Assembly: GCA_028023455.1 (NCBI GenBank)
Contig: JAQFVV010012531.1
Coordinates: 58,001-122,000 of the forward strand
DNA: 64,000 nt
Direction of reading: 5' to 3'
DNA from: Epiperipatus broadwayi
Lineage: Eukaryota > Onychophora > Udeonychophora > Euonychophora > Peripatidae
This document shows positions 12,522 to 23,707 of the stretch, one piece after another. Numbering within the stretch: the stretch's first letter is position 1; each line of letters starts with the position of its first letter. Made by a program: the position numbers and the translations under genes. The notes under the pieces are model-generated. The model did no database searches and was not told the DNA's origin. It saw only the letters and a list, made by a program, of their open reading frames with translations.

Positions 12522-13318
12522 ATGGCCACCATAATACAACTATGAATTGGAGAATTTGATGTTGAAAATGTAAAACTGATAGAAAAACACTTTTTGATCA
12601 ACCATATTAAGGCCACACTTCTAGGTTTTTCAAAGATCAAGGTTTTAGAAATAGCTAATTGTTTATGTAAACCTGTTGAACCAGAAACTTTACAATATGA
12701 TGACATGATTGAAAGATTGACTTCAGAGTTCTGCCCTCTACTGTCGAAACATATCGCTAGACTATCCTTTCATTTACAACATCAGTCAAAAAATGAAACC
12801 TTCATGTAACATTATTCAGCCCTGTGTGAATTAGCAAAATATGGGCAATATTTAGAAGAAGCACTCCTAGAACAGTTGTTACTTGGATTAAATGATATAA
12901 AATTTCATGAACAATTACTTGTGGACTCGAACATAACATATAAAGGGGGCCATTAAAAAAGGAGTAGCTCATGAACTTGTCATCAAGCAAGCTAAAAAAT
13001 ATATGACTAATGCATTACATCATATTCTTTACCGCTCAATTCAGAAAACTGCCAAACGAGATGAGGACTGTAGCTATAACCCTGTATGTTCCTGCTGCAA
13101 AAAAACCATACATGTTAAACACAATTGTATGAAAAATGGGGACACATAGTGAGAAATTTTGAAAAAAACTCAGAAAGTCAATTCCACAAGACTTACAAGA
13201 TCAAAACATTGAAAAATTCAGAATCCGAATTTAAACAAATTGTGTGCATTGAAGGAAAACATAAAATGGAAATAGATAGTAGCAGCTCTGGGATTTCCCT
13301 CATGTCTGTAAAGGATTA
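12522..13318 (+). pseudogene. Gypsy gag remnant with zinc knuckle
   Basis: The ATG at 12522 (MATIIQL) meets a stop after seven codons. The capsid-like part then continues in another frame, 12594-12806 (FSKIKVLEIANCLCKPVEP, ERLTSEFCP), and in broken form to about 12950 (YGQYLEEALLEQLLLGLND). A retroviral-type zinc knuckle CX2CX4HX4C reads CSCCKKTIHVKHNC near 13090. Matches the general Gypsy gag plan; not functional. Confidence 0.75.
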
Positions 13319-13639
13319 GAAGTCTATTATTAAATATAACAAGCCTAAAAAAATTGGAAATACCAAAGTTTGTGAAAAACACATAAATGGAAACAAAGTC
13401 AAAATCATCGGAGGGGTTATGGCCAAAGTCAAGTTGAACTCAAACAAAGGAGTTCTACCATTATACATAGTACATAAAAAGATAAAACCATTAATGGTCA
13501 GAAACTGGTTCCATCCTTTGGAAATTATGACTAATTTAATAAAGAAAATAAATATCAGAAATGAAATACAGATTAAATTCCTATCTTTATTCACTACAAA
13601 TTTAGAACAAATGAAAACAAATCTGGTACACTAGAGTTA

Positions 13640-14740
13640 AAAGAATATGTAATACCCATGATTTGCAAGACTAGGAAAGTACCATTTTCGCAACACACTA
13701 AAGTTGAAGAAGCCCTAAATGACCTATTACAAGAAAGCATAATAAGCCCAATTGAAAACTCAGACTGGGCTACACCAATTTTGGTAGTGAACAAACCAGA
13801 CAGCACAGTACATATTTTCAAAGATTATTGAGGAACAATAAATAAAAATATCTGCAAGAGCACACATCCAGTTCCTAATTCATGAGAGGTTCTAGCTTTA
13901 GAGAAGGCGGTATCCTTTGCAAAACATGACCTTCATTCCACATCACCAAATACCAGTAAGCAAAGGAACTTAGAGGATATTAACCATAACCATGCATCTA
14001 GGATTTATTCAAATCTAATCAACTTCCTTTTGGAATAACTGTAGCTCCAAACATCTTTCAAGCAAAGATGGATATCTTAATTAAAGGTCTAACAGGAGTC
14101 ATTCCATATTATGATTACATCCTCATCACTGCAAACTCAGAAGAAATCCTTAGGGATAGAGTCACTCAAGTGTGTTAAAGATTAAGAGAATTTGGAACAA
14201 TTCTTAATACTAACAAATACACAGAAAGTATAAATTTTTAAGCCACATTATATCCAAACAAAGATAATTTCCAGCACCTGAGAAAACAAAAGCAATACAT
14301 AATGCTCCTAGACCAACAAATGTCAAGGAACTACAAACATTTTGGGGCTTATTAATTATTTTGACTCTTGTTTTAAAGGAAAGGCACATTTGGCCTGACC
14401 ATTATTTGACCTTTTGAAAAAGAACCAAGTCTGGAAGTGGGCATCAATATATGAAGATGCCTTCAAGAAAATAAAATCTCTCTTGACATCTGAGAAACTT
14501 TTTGTACATTATGACCATAAAGCAAATTTATGCCTGACAACAGATGCATCAGAATATGGAGTAGGCATGGTGCTAAGCCACTTCACTTCAAGTGATGAGT
14601 GACCTATAGCCTTTGCTTCAAGGACCTTATCTTGTACCAAGAAAAACTACAGCCAGATAGATAAAGATGCACTGGCAGTGGTTTATGGAATAAAGAAGTT
14701 CATACCAGTAAGTATATGGGTGAAAATTCACCATAACTAC
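13640..14740 (+). pseudogene. Gypsy reverse transcriptase and RNase H remnant
   Basis: Reverse transcriptase start: VEEALNDLLQESIISPIEN, then SDWATPILVVNKPD, in the usual order. The catalytic box reads IPYYDYILIT, so the second Asp of YxDD is replaced by Tyr. RNase H is recognisable at 14414-14602 (DAFKKIKSLLTSEKLFVHYD, TTDASEYGVGMVLSH) and continues past a stop with PIAFASRTLS and NYSQIDKDALAVVYGIKKF. Several stops and frameshifts separate the pieces. Confidence 0.85.
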
Positions 14741-15179
14741 AGACCACAAACCTTTGTTGGGAATATTCATGAAAGTAAACCCTATCCCAGACCACCTGAG
14801 TCCATGAATGATATTCTGGATCTTAATACTCTCAGCTTATGACTATGATTTGAACTACAGGAGTGAAAAGTTGAATCCAATATCCCAAGGTGTTGTCTAG
14901 ACTGCCTGATGCTTCAAAAAGAATGAGGCCTACCATAGAAGTAAACTACATCTGCCAGTAGAACAATAAGACAGTGAACAGTAGGAGTGTATTAGTTTGG
15001 ACCAATAATGAGCCAGTTTACCAAGTTCTGAAAAACTTGATGAGGTAGGATTGGCCTAAAAAGACACCAGATAATCTACCAGTTTCATTCTGGAACACCC
15101 ATATGTGATTGTTGATCTGCAAGGGATGTGTTGTCAATGGTGATAGAGTAGCAATATCTCCATAAGACTGAAAACAAGT

Positions 15180-15790
15180 CCTAGAACTATTTCATAGTGG
15201 CCATCCAGGAATAGTGTGTGCCAGAAGTTATGTTTGGTGGGCCAAGTTAAATGAAGACATAGAAATCTTTACAAAAGGGTGTACTGACTACCAAACAAAC
15301 AGCAGACTGAACAGGAAGGAATATAGCTGGTGGCCACCAGATACAAGGGCCTGGGAGTGCATCCACATTGATCATGCTGATTCTTTTATGAAACATATCT
15401 TTCTAGTTGTAGTCAATGCCTACTCACATTAGATTGAGTACAGAATTGTTAAGAATACTGGGACAGATGAAATGATCGAACAATTGACCTCAATATTTGC
15501 AACACAAGAGTACTCAGAGATAATAGTTTTGTTTTTTTCTTTGTCTAAGTTCAAAAACTTCCTAATACATAGAGGCATCAGACACTTTCATATACCACCA
15601 TACAACCCAGAAAGTAATGGCCTGGCTGAAAATGCAGTGAACCAACTTAAAAATGCATTAAGAAAGTAAAAACCCATGAGGATGCTAGAAGCCTTAAAAC
15701 AGATATTTTTACAACAACATTCTATTCCAATAACTGCTAGTGGAAAGACTCCTGCTGAATTTTTTCTGATATGAAAACTATGAACCAACC
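15180..15790 (+). pseudogene. Gypsy integrase remnant
   Basis: LFHSGHPGIVCARSYVWWAK and CTDYQTNSR match the His/Cys N-terminal part; the second Cys pair is damaged. WECIHIDHADSF holds the first catalytic Asp. NPESNGLAENAVNQLKNAL holds the catalytic Glu region. The middle Asp region is replaced by hydrophobic residues (IIVLFFSLSKFKNF), so the DDE triad is broken. Confidence 0.85.
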
Positions 15791-16251
15791 TAATCTTACT
15801 GCTTACTGAACCAACAAGAGAAACTATTAATAGAAAGAGAAGTTTTTTGTAGATGAGAATATGTGGTTTAGAGACTTCCTACAATAGATTTGGATAAAGA
15901 GTGAAGTGATTGGCATAATTTCCAAAAATATAGCTTCTGTATGAACGAAGATAATGTGAAGTACAAGAGACATTTAACTATATCTGTCATTGCACCAATC
16001 CAAACTGGCAAGGTAGATATTCAGCTCCAATCAGTAAGAGTAAACCTACAGAAGTGAAACCAGATAAGTCGGAGCCAAGTCCAGCCCACCAGATACCAAA
16101 TCCCAGGAGAAGATTCAGCAGAAGACCCAGATTTAATACAACCAAAATCATCAAATACGGCAGCAGTAGATAATACAGAGTACTGAGACAGGAAACCACC
16201 TGCATATCTAAGAGACTTTTTGAGATATCCATTTTTCTGCTATGGGTGGAG

Positions 16252-16454
16252 TGTAATCTCACCTGCCATTGCTAATTAAGAATGTGAATGATAGAACATG
16301 AAAACATAGTGCCAGCAGAAGTTTAGTTAAGTTAAACTTTCTCAGAGTATAACTAATAGTTATACATTATTTTGCTTGTATTAAGTTGTTAATAAACTCA
16401 GTTTTGCTTACCAAATCTTTTGGATAATTGGTTTAAATAGACACATACATGTCA
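16252..16454 (+). repeat. 3' LTR of the Gypsy element
   Basis: It starts TGTAATCTCACCTGCCATTG and ends acacatacatgtca, about 85 percent like the 5' LTR. The short purine run gggtggag just before it may be the remains of the polypurine tract. The divergence between LTRs implies an old insertion. Confidence 0.85.
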
Positions 16455-17774
16455 TCTATATTCAAAGATTATTTCTCCATAAATATTACATGTTTTAATG
16501 ATTAATATTTAATAGCCATTGTTCATTTACAGGATTAACATTATTATAAATTGTTATTTTAAACTGTGAATTGATTTGACTAAGATTTTACAATAATCAC
16601 AGCTAATGTAAAGTTTTACTTTCAAGTTTCAAAGATTGATTTATTTCTCATACAACAGCTTGGAACTTAAATAAAGAAGGATCATTTCTTATCTGATAGA
16701 CAAATTAGCACTCTGTAAAGTCTGATATGTGAACCATTATTATTATTATTATGGTATGCACATTTGAAATGTATCTCTGTAAATATTCTTTATCAGTCAA
16801 GTTAATTCAGAATCTTTCTAATATCAGTTTCACTCTCTTATAAGTCACTTATCAGTGAAAACAATATCAGACTAATTTTTGTTACTATGCATGTATTTTT
16901 ATAGAGGATCCCATTGACCTTCTGGTAAATTAGAGATTTAAACACTTAATCTCCCTATCAAAAATTATAAGCTGAGATTTATTTGCATATCTTATTTACA
17001 AACTTATTTGCATTCAAACTTATATATATTCCAATCAAATATAAATGAATATGATATTAAAACATATAATGCAATATTATGAATATTTTTCAGTGGTTAA
17101 AGAGGATTTAAGCATCTAATAAAATATTAAGTATCACCCATTGAGGAATAAATGTATAATAATTACATAATGTGATAAATAAATAAATGTCATCAATCAA
17201 ATTAATTCATAGTGTTTCGGATATGAATTTTACATTATCATAAGCTATTGATAAGTGAGAAAAAGATTACATTGACCACGCTAGCACACGGTGCACGTTT
17301 TTAAACATCTAGCTTGCTGAATGATTAAACACTTATTCTGAGAACTTATGTAATGATAGAAGTCAGATTGATATCTCTTTTACTTATCAAAATTTTAAGA
17401 GAGTGTGCTGGGAATTAACTTGATTGTTTACATTTCTTTCTCAAGTGATATGTTGTATAATATTTTATTGGATGATATAATGTGAATAGAAATCATCATC
17501 CATGAACTGTAAAATAGTTATAATAATTTATTTAGAGGATTAATACTAGAAATATGATTTAATTGTGAATCTATTCAAGTATTAATATCAATAAATTTGC
17601 AATCACATTATTTAAACAGAAAGTCAGGCTATTATTTATTATGAGAAAATTTCAGGTGTTTAAGCCTCTACATCACCTGATGAATATATTATTGTTTTAA
17701 GAAAATCATATGTAAAGAGATTGATCTGATATCTTTTTTATTGCTTATGTCAAAAATGCAGTCAATTAATTTCT
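16455..17774. other. AT-rich intron sequence
   Basis: No exon or mobile element was recognised. A short ATT run lies at about 16736-16752. Confidence 0.5.
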
Positions 17775-18245
17775 TGGGTTACATTTATTTATCCAGATTA
17801 GTGCTTAAAATATATAACAAACTTCTTTACAACTGGTATTTATCAATATTTGTGCTTACAAGTTACTCTCAGAAAAGCTTAAATATTTTAATAAATTCGT
17901 ATTTATTGAGGTTTAGCGCTTTCGAGAGCGAAGTATGTCCTCATATTCATAGTATGAATGTATGCATAATATAATATCTATATATAGGCCTAAAGCATGA
18001 TTTACATAAATTTAAATAAACTTAAGACCTCTATATAGATATGAACCTTGTTATATATATATATATTAATGCTGTGAATATGTGGGCATACTTTGCTCTC
18101 AAAAGTGCTAAGCCTCAATAAGTACGAATTAGTATAACATTAAGCTTTTACGAGTATAGTGTATAAGCACACATATTAAAAAATTAGTGCTTAGTAATTA
18201 TCTATATTTATAAGCGTGAATATATATTTTGAAACTGTTCATATA
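17775..18245. repeat. Foldback with hairpin core
   Basis: The 58-base segment 17894-17951 is the reverse complement, about 85 percent, of 18073-18130. Weaker inverted similarity extends outward on both sides. The - strand reading of the left arm has tgaggacat...tctcGAAAGCGCtaaa, a GAAA-core hairpin layout like PLE tail motifs. Inferred to be an inverted pair of PLE-type or foldback ends. Confidence 0.6.
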
Positions 18246-20370
18246 TAAAATTTGGTCATTATTAACATTAGCATTGAGTTAACATTTAAGTGAATCACAC
18301 GAATCGCCTTCTAGGTAGTATAAGTCATTCAGGAAAATTGCAGAGATATCCGGTCTCTGTTGCATTCCTGAATGATTTCTATTATCCTTAAGAGAGTTCA
18401 AGAAATCGAGTTACAATATTAGTACTATCCTAATATTAACAAGCAAGTTTACATATGGATGAAATACAAATTATATATTACCTAAAAAGCTTCATTTATA
18501 TATATATATTTAAAGATGTTTACAGATTTATTGATGTAAATATTAAAATATAATGAAAATATTTTCACTTAATAATTTAAATAAAATTGCAGCTTTAATG
18601 TAACAAGGAAACAATCATTAAAATTGGCAATGTATGCTTAAACCACATCGTATGTCTTAAAAGTCATATATAAATAAAAGTAACCCATTCCCCTCTTTAT
18701 ACTTAAAATCGTTGTTCCAAATGCACAAAGCCAACAATCCAAATTTTTGAAAATGTTTTGAAATAAAATTGAATATAAAAGAAAAATTAGTAAATATATT
18801 ACAAATGATTAGAAAAAGTAAAACAAAATATTTAAAGGATATGAACTTAAGATATTTTATATTTTGACATACTAATATTAGTACTTTGTTTCCATTTCTT
18901 TTTTAGTCTCATAAGAACAAGGTGTGTGGGGGTCTTTAGTGTAATATCTTAACCACATGTTTATCTTTTTAATTTTTTCATCAATATTTTGGATATTTTA
19001 TCAACAATACCACTTCTAACCGTAAACAAGAAATCTTTTAAATTTAAGAGTATCCGCTACAAAAATCCATTTACTTTCAAAGAACACACAGAAGTGTTCT
19101 ACCTTTTGTTATACAGTGAGTATTGTCACCATTTTGACTGATGAAACCAGCTACATAACATCTGTCAATTATTAAGACTAAAATCACATTTGACTGTGCT
19201 ACTATCTATTAATACTACAAAATCAAGTTACTTTTGTTTGTTATCAACGTTATAAAAATAATATATGTAAATAAACAATGTCTAGCACATTGATTGTTTA
19301 CTGTTGCATTGTGTTAATGTAGAGAAAATGAAAGATACCAACCAAATATTTTTGTTTAGAATAGTTATTTTTAATATGGGTACAATCACCTTTCTACGAT
19401 GTGTGAGACATTGAAAGTATAAGGTATCAAACGAGTGATAAGAAAGCTTATGCAGCATAAAATTATTTTGTACGTGAGGTTTAGATATCGCAAGCCAGCT
19501 ATCTCATATTTGTCAGAAATTAGAAGAGTATAGTTTTAATCTTACTGCTATTGTCTGATAAAAAAAAATATATACAATTTACGTTGCATGTTTATTATTT
19601 TAAAATGTTGCATGCCGTGACAAGATTTCTCATCTAATTTTTTAGTAATCACATCATACATATTTGCACATTAAAATAAAATATAATTTAATTTTTGTAT
19701 ATATTTATTATTAAATAATTTAATAATCAAATAATATACTTTATTCAATGTTACTTATTTTATTTAGAAAATATAATAACAAACTCAGAGAACTCAAGGC
19801 AAAAGTGTTCGCATTATTGGGTACAATATTTGTAATATGGTTTTTAATCATTTACTAATGGATCTAATTTTGAAAAAAACATTTTAAAATGAAACTATTA
19901 AACCTTCTCGCATATTGGGAAATATAAAATGATTCATTTTTACAACTTAATAATGATGGTTTACAGTATTTCATTTTAACGGGCAAAACAGAATATAGCA
20001 CACAACTGATCAAGATTTAATTTTTTGCTAAATGTGTGTGTACATTTATGTATACAAAAAAATACATTTTATTAGTCAAATAATAATTATAATTAAAAAC
20101 TAAACGGATTTCTAATTGTGTGTGTATTATTTATATATACACAAAATAAATGTTATAAATTATATAACGGTAAACTAAATGTATGTGCGTGGATGTCAGT
20201 GGCATTCACAATATTTTATAAAAGCATTAGACTAATTAAATAGTTTAATTAATGAAAAACTATAAACTAACTTATCAAGAAAGTTAGATGAATGCAAGCA
20301 AAGGATTAAAATAATGTAAACAAAGCCATTGCTTAAAATAGACAATTCTAAGGTAATTGCTTTATCTGAT
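18246..20370. other. AT-rich intron sequence
   Basis: No exon or mobile element was recognised. A short near-palindrome lies around 18325-18380 (gtcattcaggaaa and its partner tgcattcctgaatga). Confidence 0.45.
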
Positions 20371-20385
20371 CAGGAATCGAATAGT

Positions 20386-20880
20386 GTAAATTAAGAGATG
20401 ACCACCACGTGGACAGTAGATGGCCAATCAAGGGAGTCTACTCGAAAAACAATGAGAGAGAAAAACAGATCTAGACGAGAACTGAGACCAGACACTTGCG
20501 AAGTAAAGCTTTTGAAAGGCAGATGTGCCATTTCCTCGGGTGCGCCAGTCAGCTCCCTTCTTCACTTAGCCTTGCGGAGAAGTTTACCTCCGAACGTTCA
20601 AAAGTAAAGTTAGAAACTGTAAATAGGTCGTATTGATTTTATTATTATTTTGTTACACCTTCGGGCCCTTATTGTTATTTATATAGCGTGTGTATATAAT
20701 CGTTATATATGTATATATTAAACAATATTGATTATCTTCGTATAACTCTATAAATAAATTCTTGTTACTTAAATGTACTTGCCGAGCTGCCTCATTAATT
20801 AGCAATTATTTGTGTTATTTATATTCGCAATCCAGCAGGCAATAGGGTGCCGCTGGACACAGCATTTTTCTTGCAATCTT
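20386..20880 (+). other. GC-richer island, possible solo LTR
   Basis: This stretch is clearly less AT-rich than its surroundings and holds an open frame of 69 codons (20398-20607) that I do not recognise. It begins TGTAAATTAAGAGATG, contains TATA-like (tatataatc) and polyadenylation-like (aataaa near 20752) motifs, and is flanked by aatag at both sides (20381-20385 and about 20840-20845). The right end is not CA, so the LTR reading is weak. It could also be a small exon of another gene. Confidence 0.25.
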
Positions 20881-21332
20881 TGGAGTAATTAGTACAGTTT
20901 TTTCACAAATCCCTACACTCTATAACAAAATCAATTGCAGTTACTAATGATACAAAAGTGAATAGGTAAAATGTCCATAAACATGGAAAGTATTTGTACT
21001 ACATTTCAAATATTTTACAACTATTGAATTTGCATTAGAGTTAAATGTGTCAATTAAAAAAAGCTAATGGTTTTATTGCTCTGTGGTTCCCAAAAAGTTT
21101 TACTGCGAGCGCCAGAATTAGTATTGATATCTCCCGATCCCAAGCGTTTATTGAAGAACTATTATTTGCAATATCTTTGATAAAGATACAAAAGACATTT
21201 TTATGTTTCTGATCATTTTTGAAAGTCTAAGAAATTCTATTTGCAAATGTAAATATCTGTGCTACTAAATAAATAATCAATCAAACAAGATTGAAATAAA
21301 CAACTATTAATAATTATATTAAAATATTTATC

Positions 21333-21367
21333 AAACCGGCTTTCATCTCCATTGAGACCTTCTCAAG
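21333..21367 (-). ncRNA. PLE tail hairpin, hammerhead-like (left arm)
   Basis: The - strand reads CTTGAGAAGG, then a tctc/gaga hairpin, then GAAAGCCGG. A TGAnAAG element, a short stem and GAAA in this order are the layout of hammerhead motifs known in PLE ends. The first core triplet is imperfect (CTTGA for CTGA), so self-cleavage is doubtful. Confidence 0.35.
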
Positions 21368-21634
21368 ATATTATATTATAGAATTCACATAAACAAATAA
21401 TAATATTCACTCCATCTACTGGACATTATTTACATTATATTTCATTTTCTCTTTAAACATGTCCATATATTATAAATAAATAAATTTAACATATTATACA
21501 TCTAAAAATTTTAACAATATTTCTCCCAAAAAATAATAATAATAATAATAATAATAATTAAATAAATATTTTACATCTTTTAAAAAATAAAAAATTAAAA
21601 TAAATAAATAAATTGGTATTTACATATGTACAAC

Positions 21635-22486
21635 CATTTCCTACACTTTCCAATTGTTTAATAAAGCCCATTTCCCACCTAATTTAGCTGGACCTTTTAC
21701 TATATTTATACATTTGTCTAAGTTTTTTTGAATATATAATGTTTCATAATATATTCTCTTATTGTAATTTTTCACATACTTCATAACACTTATATTTTCC
21801 TCACACTTCATTTTATGCCCTGTATCCAAATAATGCAAATATGGCCCTGATCTCATGTCTTTTCTATTAATTGCTCGATCATGTTCCTTACCTCTCTCAG
21901 CTGCCATTCTCCCTGTCTGTCCTATATATTTTATTGCATTTTCCACAGCTAATTTTATATACCAGCCCCATCATACTACTAACATCATTTAACTCTTTTG
22001 CATTATGTAACCATTTACCCAAGGACTTATTATTGTTCCAAGCTATTTTTACATTATTTGGCAATTTATCTTTCATTAATCTTTTATATACTTTTTCTTA
22101 ATATGGAACAGACATCCATTTACTATCTCTATATCTATTCCTGTTATCCTCATTTACTTTATCTACCTTACCATCAAAAATTTTTCTGATTTCCTTTTCT
22201 TTGTAACCTATTTTTACATAATTATTTTTCATCTTTAATTTCTGTTTATATGCCTTTATTTTATCTAATGTTAATCTATCATTCTTTACTTTAAATCCCT
22301 TTAAAACTCCCATTTTTGGCACCATGGCTGATAAGAAGTTGGATCAATCAACCCTCTGATCTTTTCATCTTTAATATAATGTTCAACAACTATCTCATTC
22401 ATTATCCCTCTTCTTAAAAAAATATCTAAATACTTTAATCCATTTTCATCTTTCTCCATTGTAAATTTAATATTATACTTATTCTC
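21635..22486 (-). pseudogene. PLE fragment, left arm, broken
   Basis: Mirror copy of the right arm. It keeps the frame through LKYLDIFLRRGIMNEIV where the right arm is broken. It then has a changed codon giving a stop near 22098, and a loss of the CxxC-to-YIGQTG spacing (AVENAIKYIGQTGRM) around 21945. Pieces 22098-22325 and 21641-21946 remain open. The two arms have thus decayed independently at different points. Confidence 0.85.
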
Positions 22487-22506
22487 AAGAATAAGTATAA
22501 TATTAG

Positions 22507-23334
22507 ATTTACAATGGAGAAAGATGAAAATGGATTAAAGTATTTAGATATTTTTTAAAAAGAGGGATAATGAATGAGATAGTTATTGAACATTATATTA
22601 AAGATGAAAAGACCAGAGGGTTGATTGATCCAACTTCTTATCAGCCATGGTGCCAGAAAATGGGAGTTTTAAAGGGATTTAAAGTAAATAATGATAGATT
22701 AACATTAGATAAAACAAAGGCATATAAACAGAAATTAAAGATGAAAAATAATTATGTAAAAATAGGTTACAAAGAAAAGGAAATCAGAAAAATTTTTGAT
22801 GGTAAGGTAGATAAAGTAAATGAGGATAACAGGAATAGATATAGAGATAGTAAATGGATGTCTATTCCATATTCAGAAAAAGTATATAAAAGATTAATGA
22901 AAGATAAATTGCCAAATAATGTAAAAATAGCTTGGAACAATAATAAGTCCTTGGGTAAATGGTTACATAATGCAAAAGAGTTAAATGATGTTAGTAGTAT
23001 GATGGGGCTGGTATATAAAATTAGCTGTGGAAAATGCAATAAAATATATATAGGACAGACAGGGAGAATGGCAGCTGAGAGACGTAAGGAACATGATCGA
23101 GCAATTAATAGAAAAGACATGAGATCCGGGCCATATTTGCATTATTTGGATACAGGGCATAAAATGAAGTGTGAGGAAAATATAAGTGTTATGAAGTATG
23201 TGAAAAATTACAATAAGAGAATATATTATGAAACATTATATATTCAAGAAAACTTAGACAAATGTGTAAATATAGTAAAAGGTCCAGCTAAATTAGGTGG
23301 GAAATGGGCTTTATTAAACAATTGGAAAGTGTAG
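22507..23334 (+). pseudogene. PLE fragment with intact GIY-YIG endonuclease part (right arm)
   Basis: The frame starts in the end of the reverse transcriptase (MEKDENGLKYLDIF), is broken by a one-base loss at about 22555, and continues from 22570 for 254 codons. It holds a linker, then the PLE-type CxxC (SCGKC) and the GIY-YIG motif KIYIGQTGR, followed by ERRKEHDRAI and the HYLDTGH motif. These are the expected endonuclease residues of Penelope-like elements. The catalytic core of the reverse transcriptase is missing, so the element cannot copy itself; the endonuclease part may still be translatable. Confidence 0.9.
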
Positions 23335-23605
23335 GAAATGGTTGTACATATGTAAATACCAATTTATTTATTTATTTTAATTTTTTATTTTTTAAAAGAT
23401 GTAAAATATATATTTAATTTTTATTATTATTATTTTTTTTTTGGGGGGGGGGAGGAATATTGTTAAAATTTTTAGATGTATAATATGTTAAATTTATTTA
23501 TTTATAATATATGGACATGTTTAAAAAGAAAATGAAATATAATGTAAATAATGTCCAATAGATGGAGTGAATATATTTGTTTATGTGAATTCTATAATAT
23601 AATAT

Positions 23606-23640
23606 CTTGAGAAGGTCTCAATGGAGATGAAAGCCGGTTT
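23606..23640 (+). ncRNA. PLE tail hairpin, hammerhead-like (right arm)
   Basis: Exact mirror of 21333-21367, on the + strand. Same reading and same reservations. Confidence 0.35.
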
Positions 23641-23707
23641 GATAAATATTTTAATATAATTATTAATAGTTGTTTATTTCAATCTTGTTTGATTGATTAT
23701 TTATTTA

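Larger units (their letters stand above)
12267..16454 (+). mobile_element. Ty3/Gypsy LTR retrotransposon, decayed
   Basis: Two LTRs flank an internal region whose translated pieces run gag, zinc knuckle, reverse transcriptase, RNase H, integrase in the Ty3/Gypsy order. All are interrupted by stops and frameshifts. Flanking pentamers tctag and tctat may be a 5-bp target duplication with one mismatch. The protein style matches the group often labelled K02A2.6-like in invertebrates. It cannot encode a complete product. Confidence 0.9.
21266..23707. repeat. 2.44 kb near-perfect palindrome made of two head-to-head PLE copies
   Basis: The centre lies between 22486 and 22487 (cttattct ca agaataag). 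Each arm is 1221 bases, and the outer ends taaataaataatcaatc (21266 on) and gattgattatttattta (to 23707) are exact complements. Both arms carry the same 5'-truncated PLE, reading outward, with matching AAT runs and matching tail hairpins. Sequence identity between arms is very high, with only scattered changes and a few short indels. Confidence 0.9.

Noticed and set aside
22767-23120. 117-codon - strand frame
   Set aside because: Antisense to the PLE endonuclease frame.
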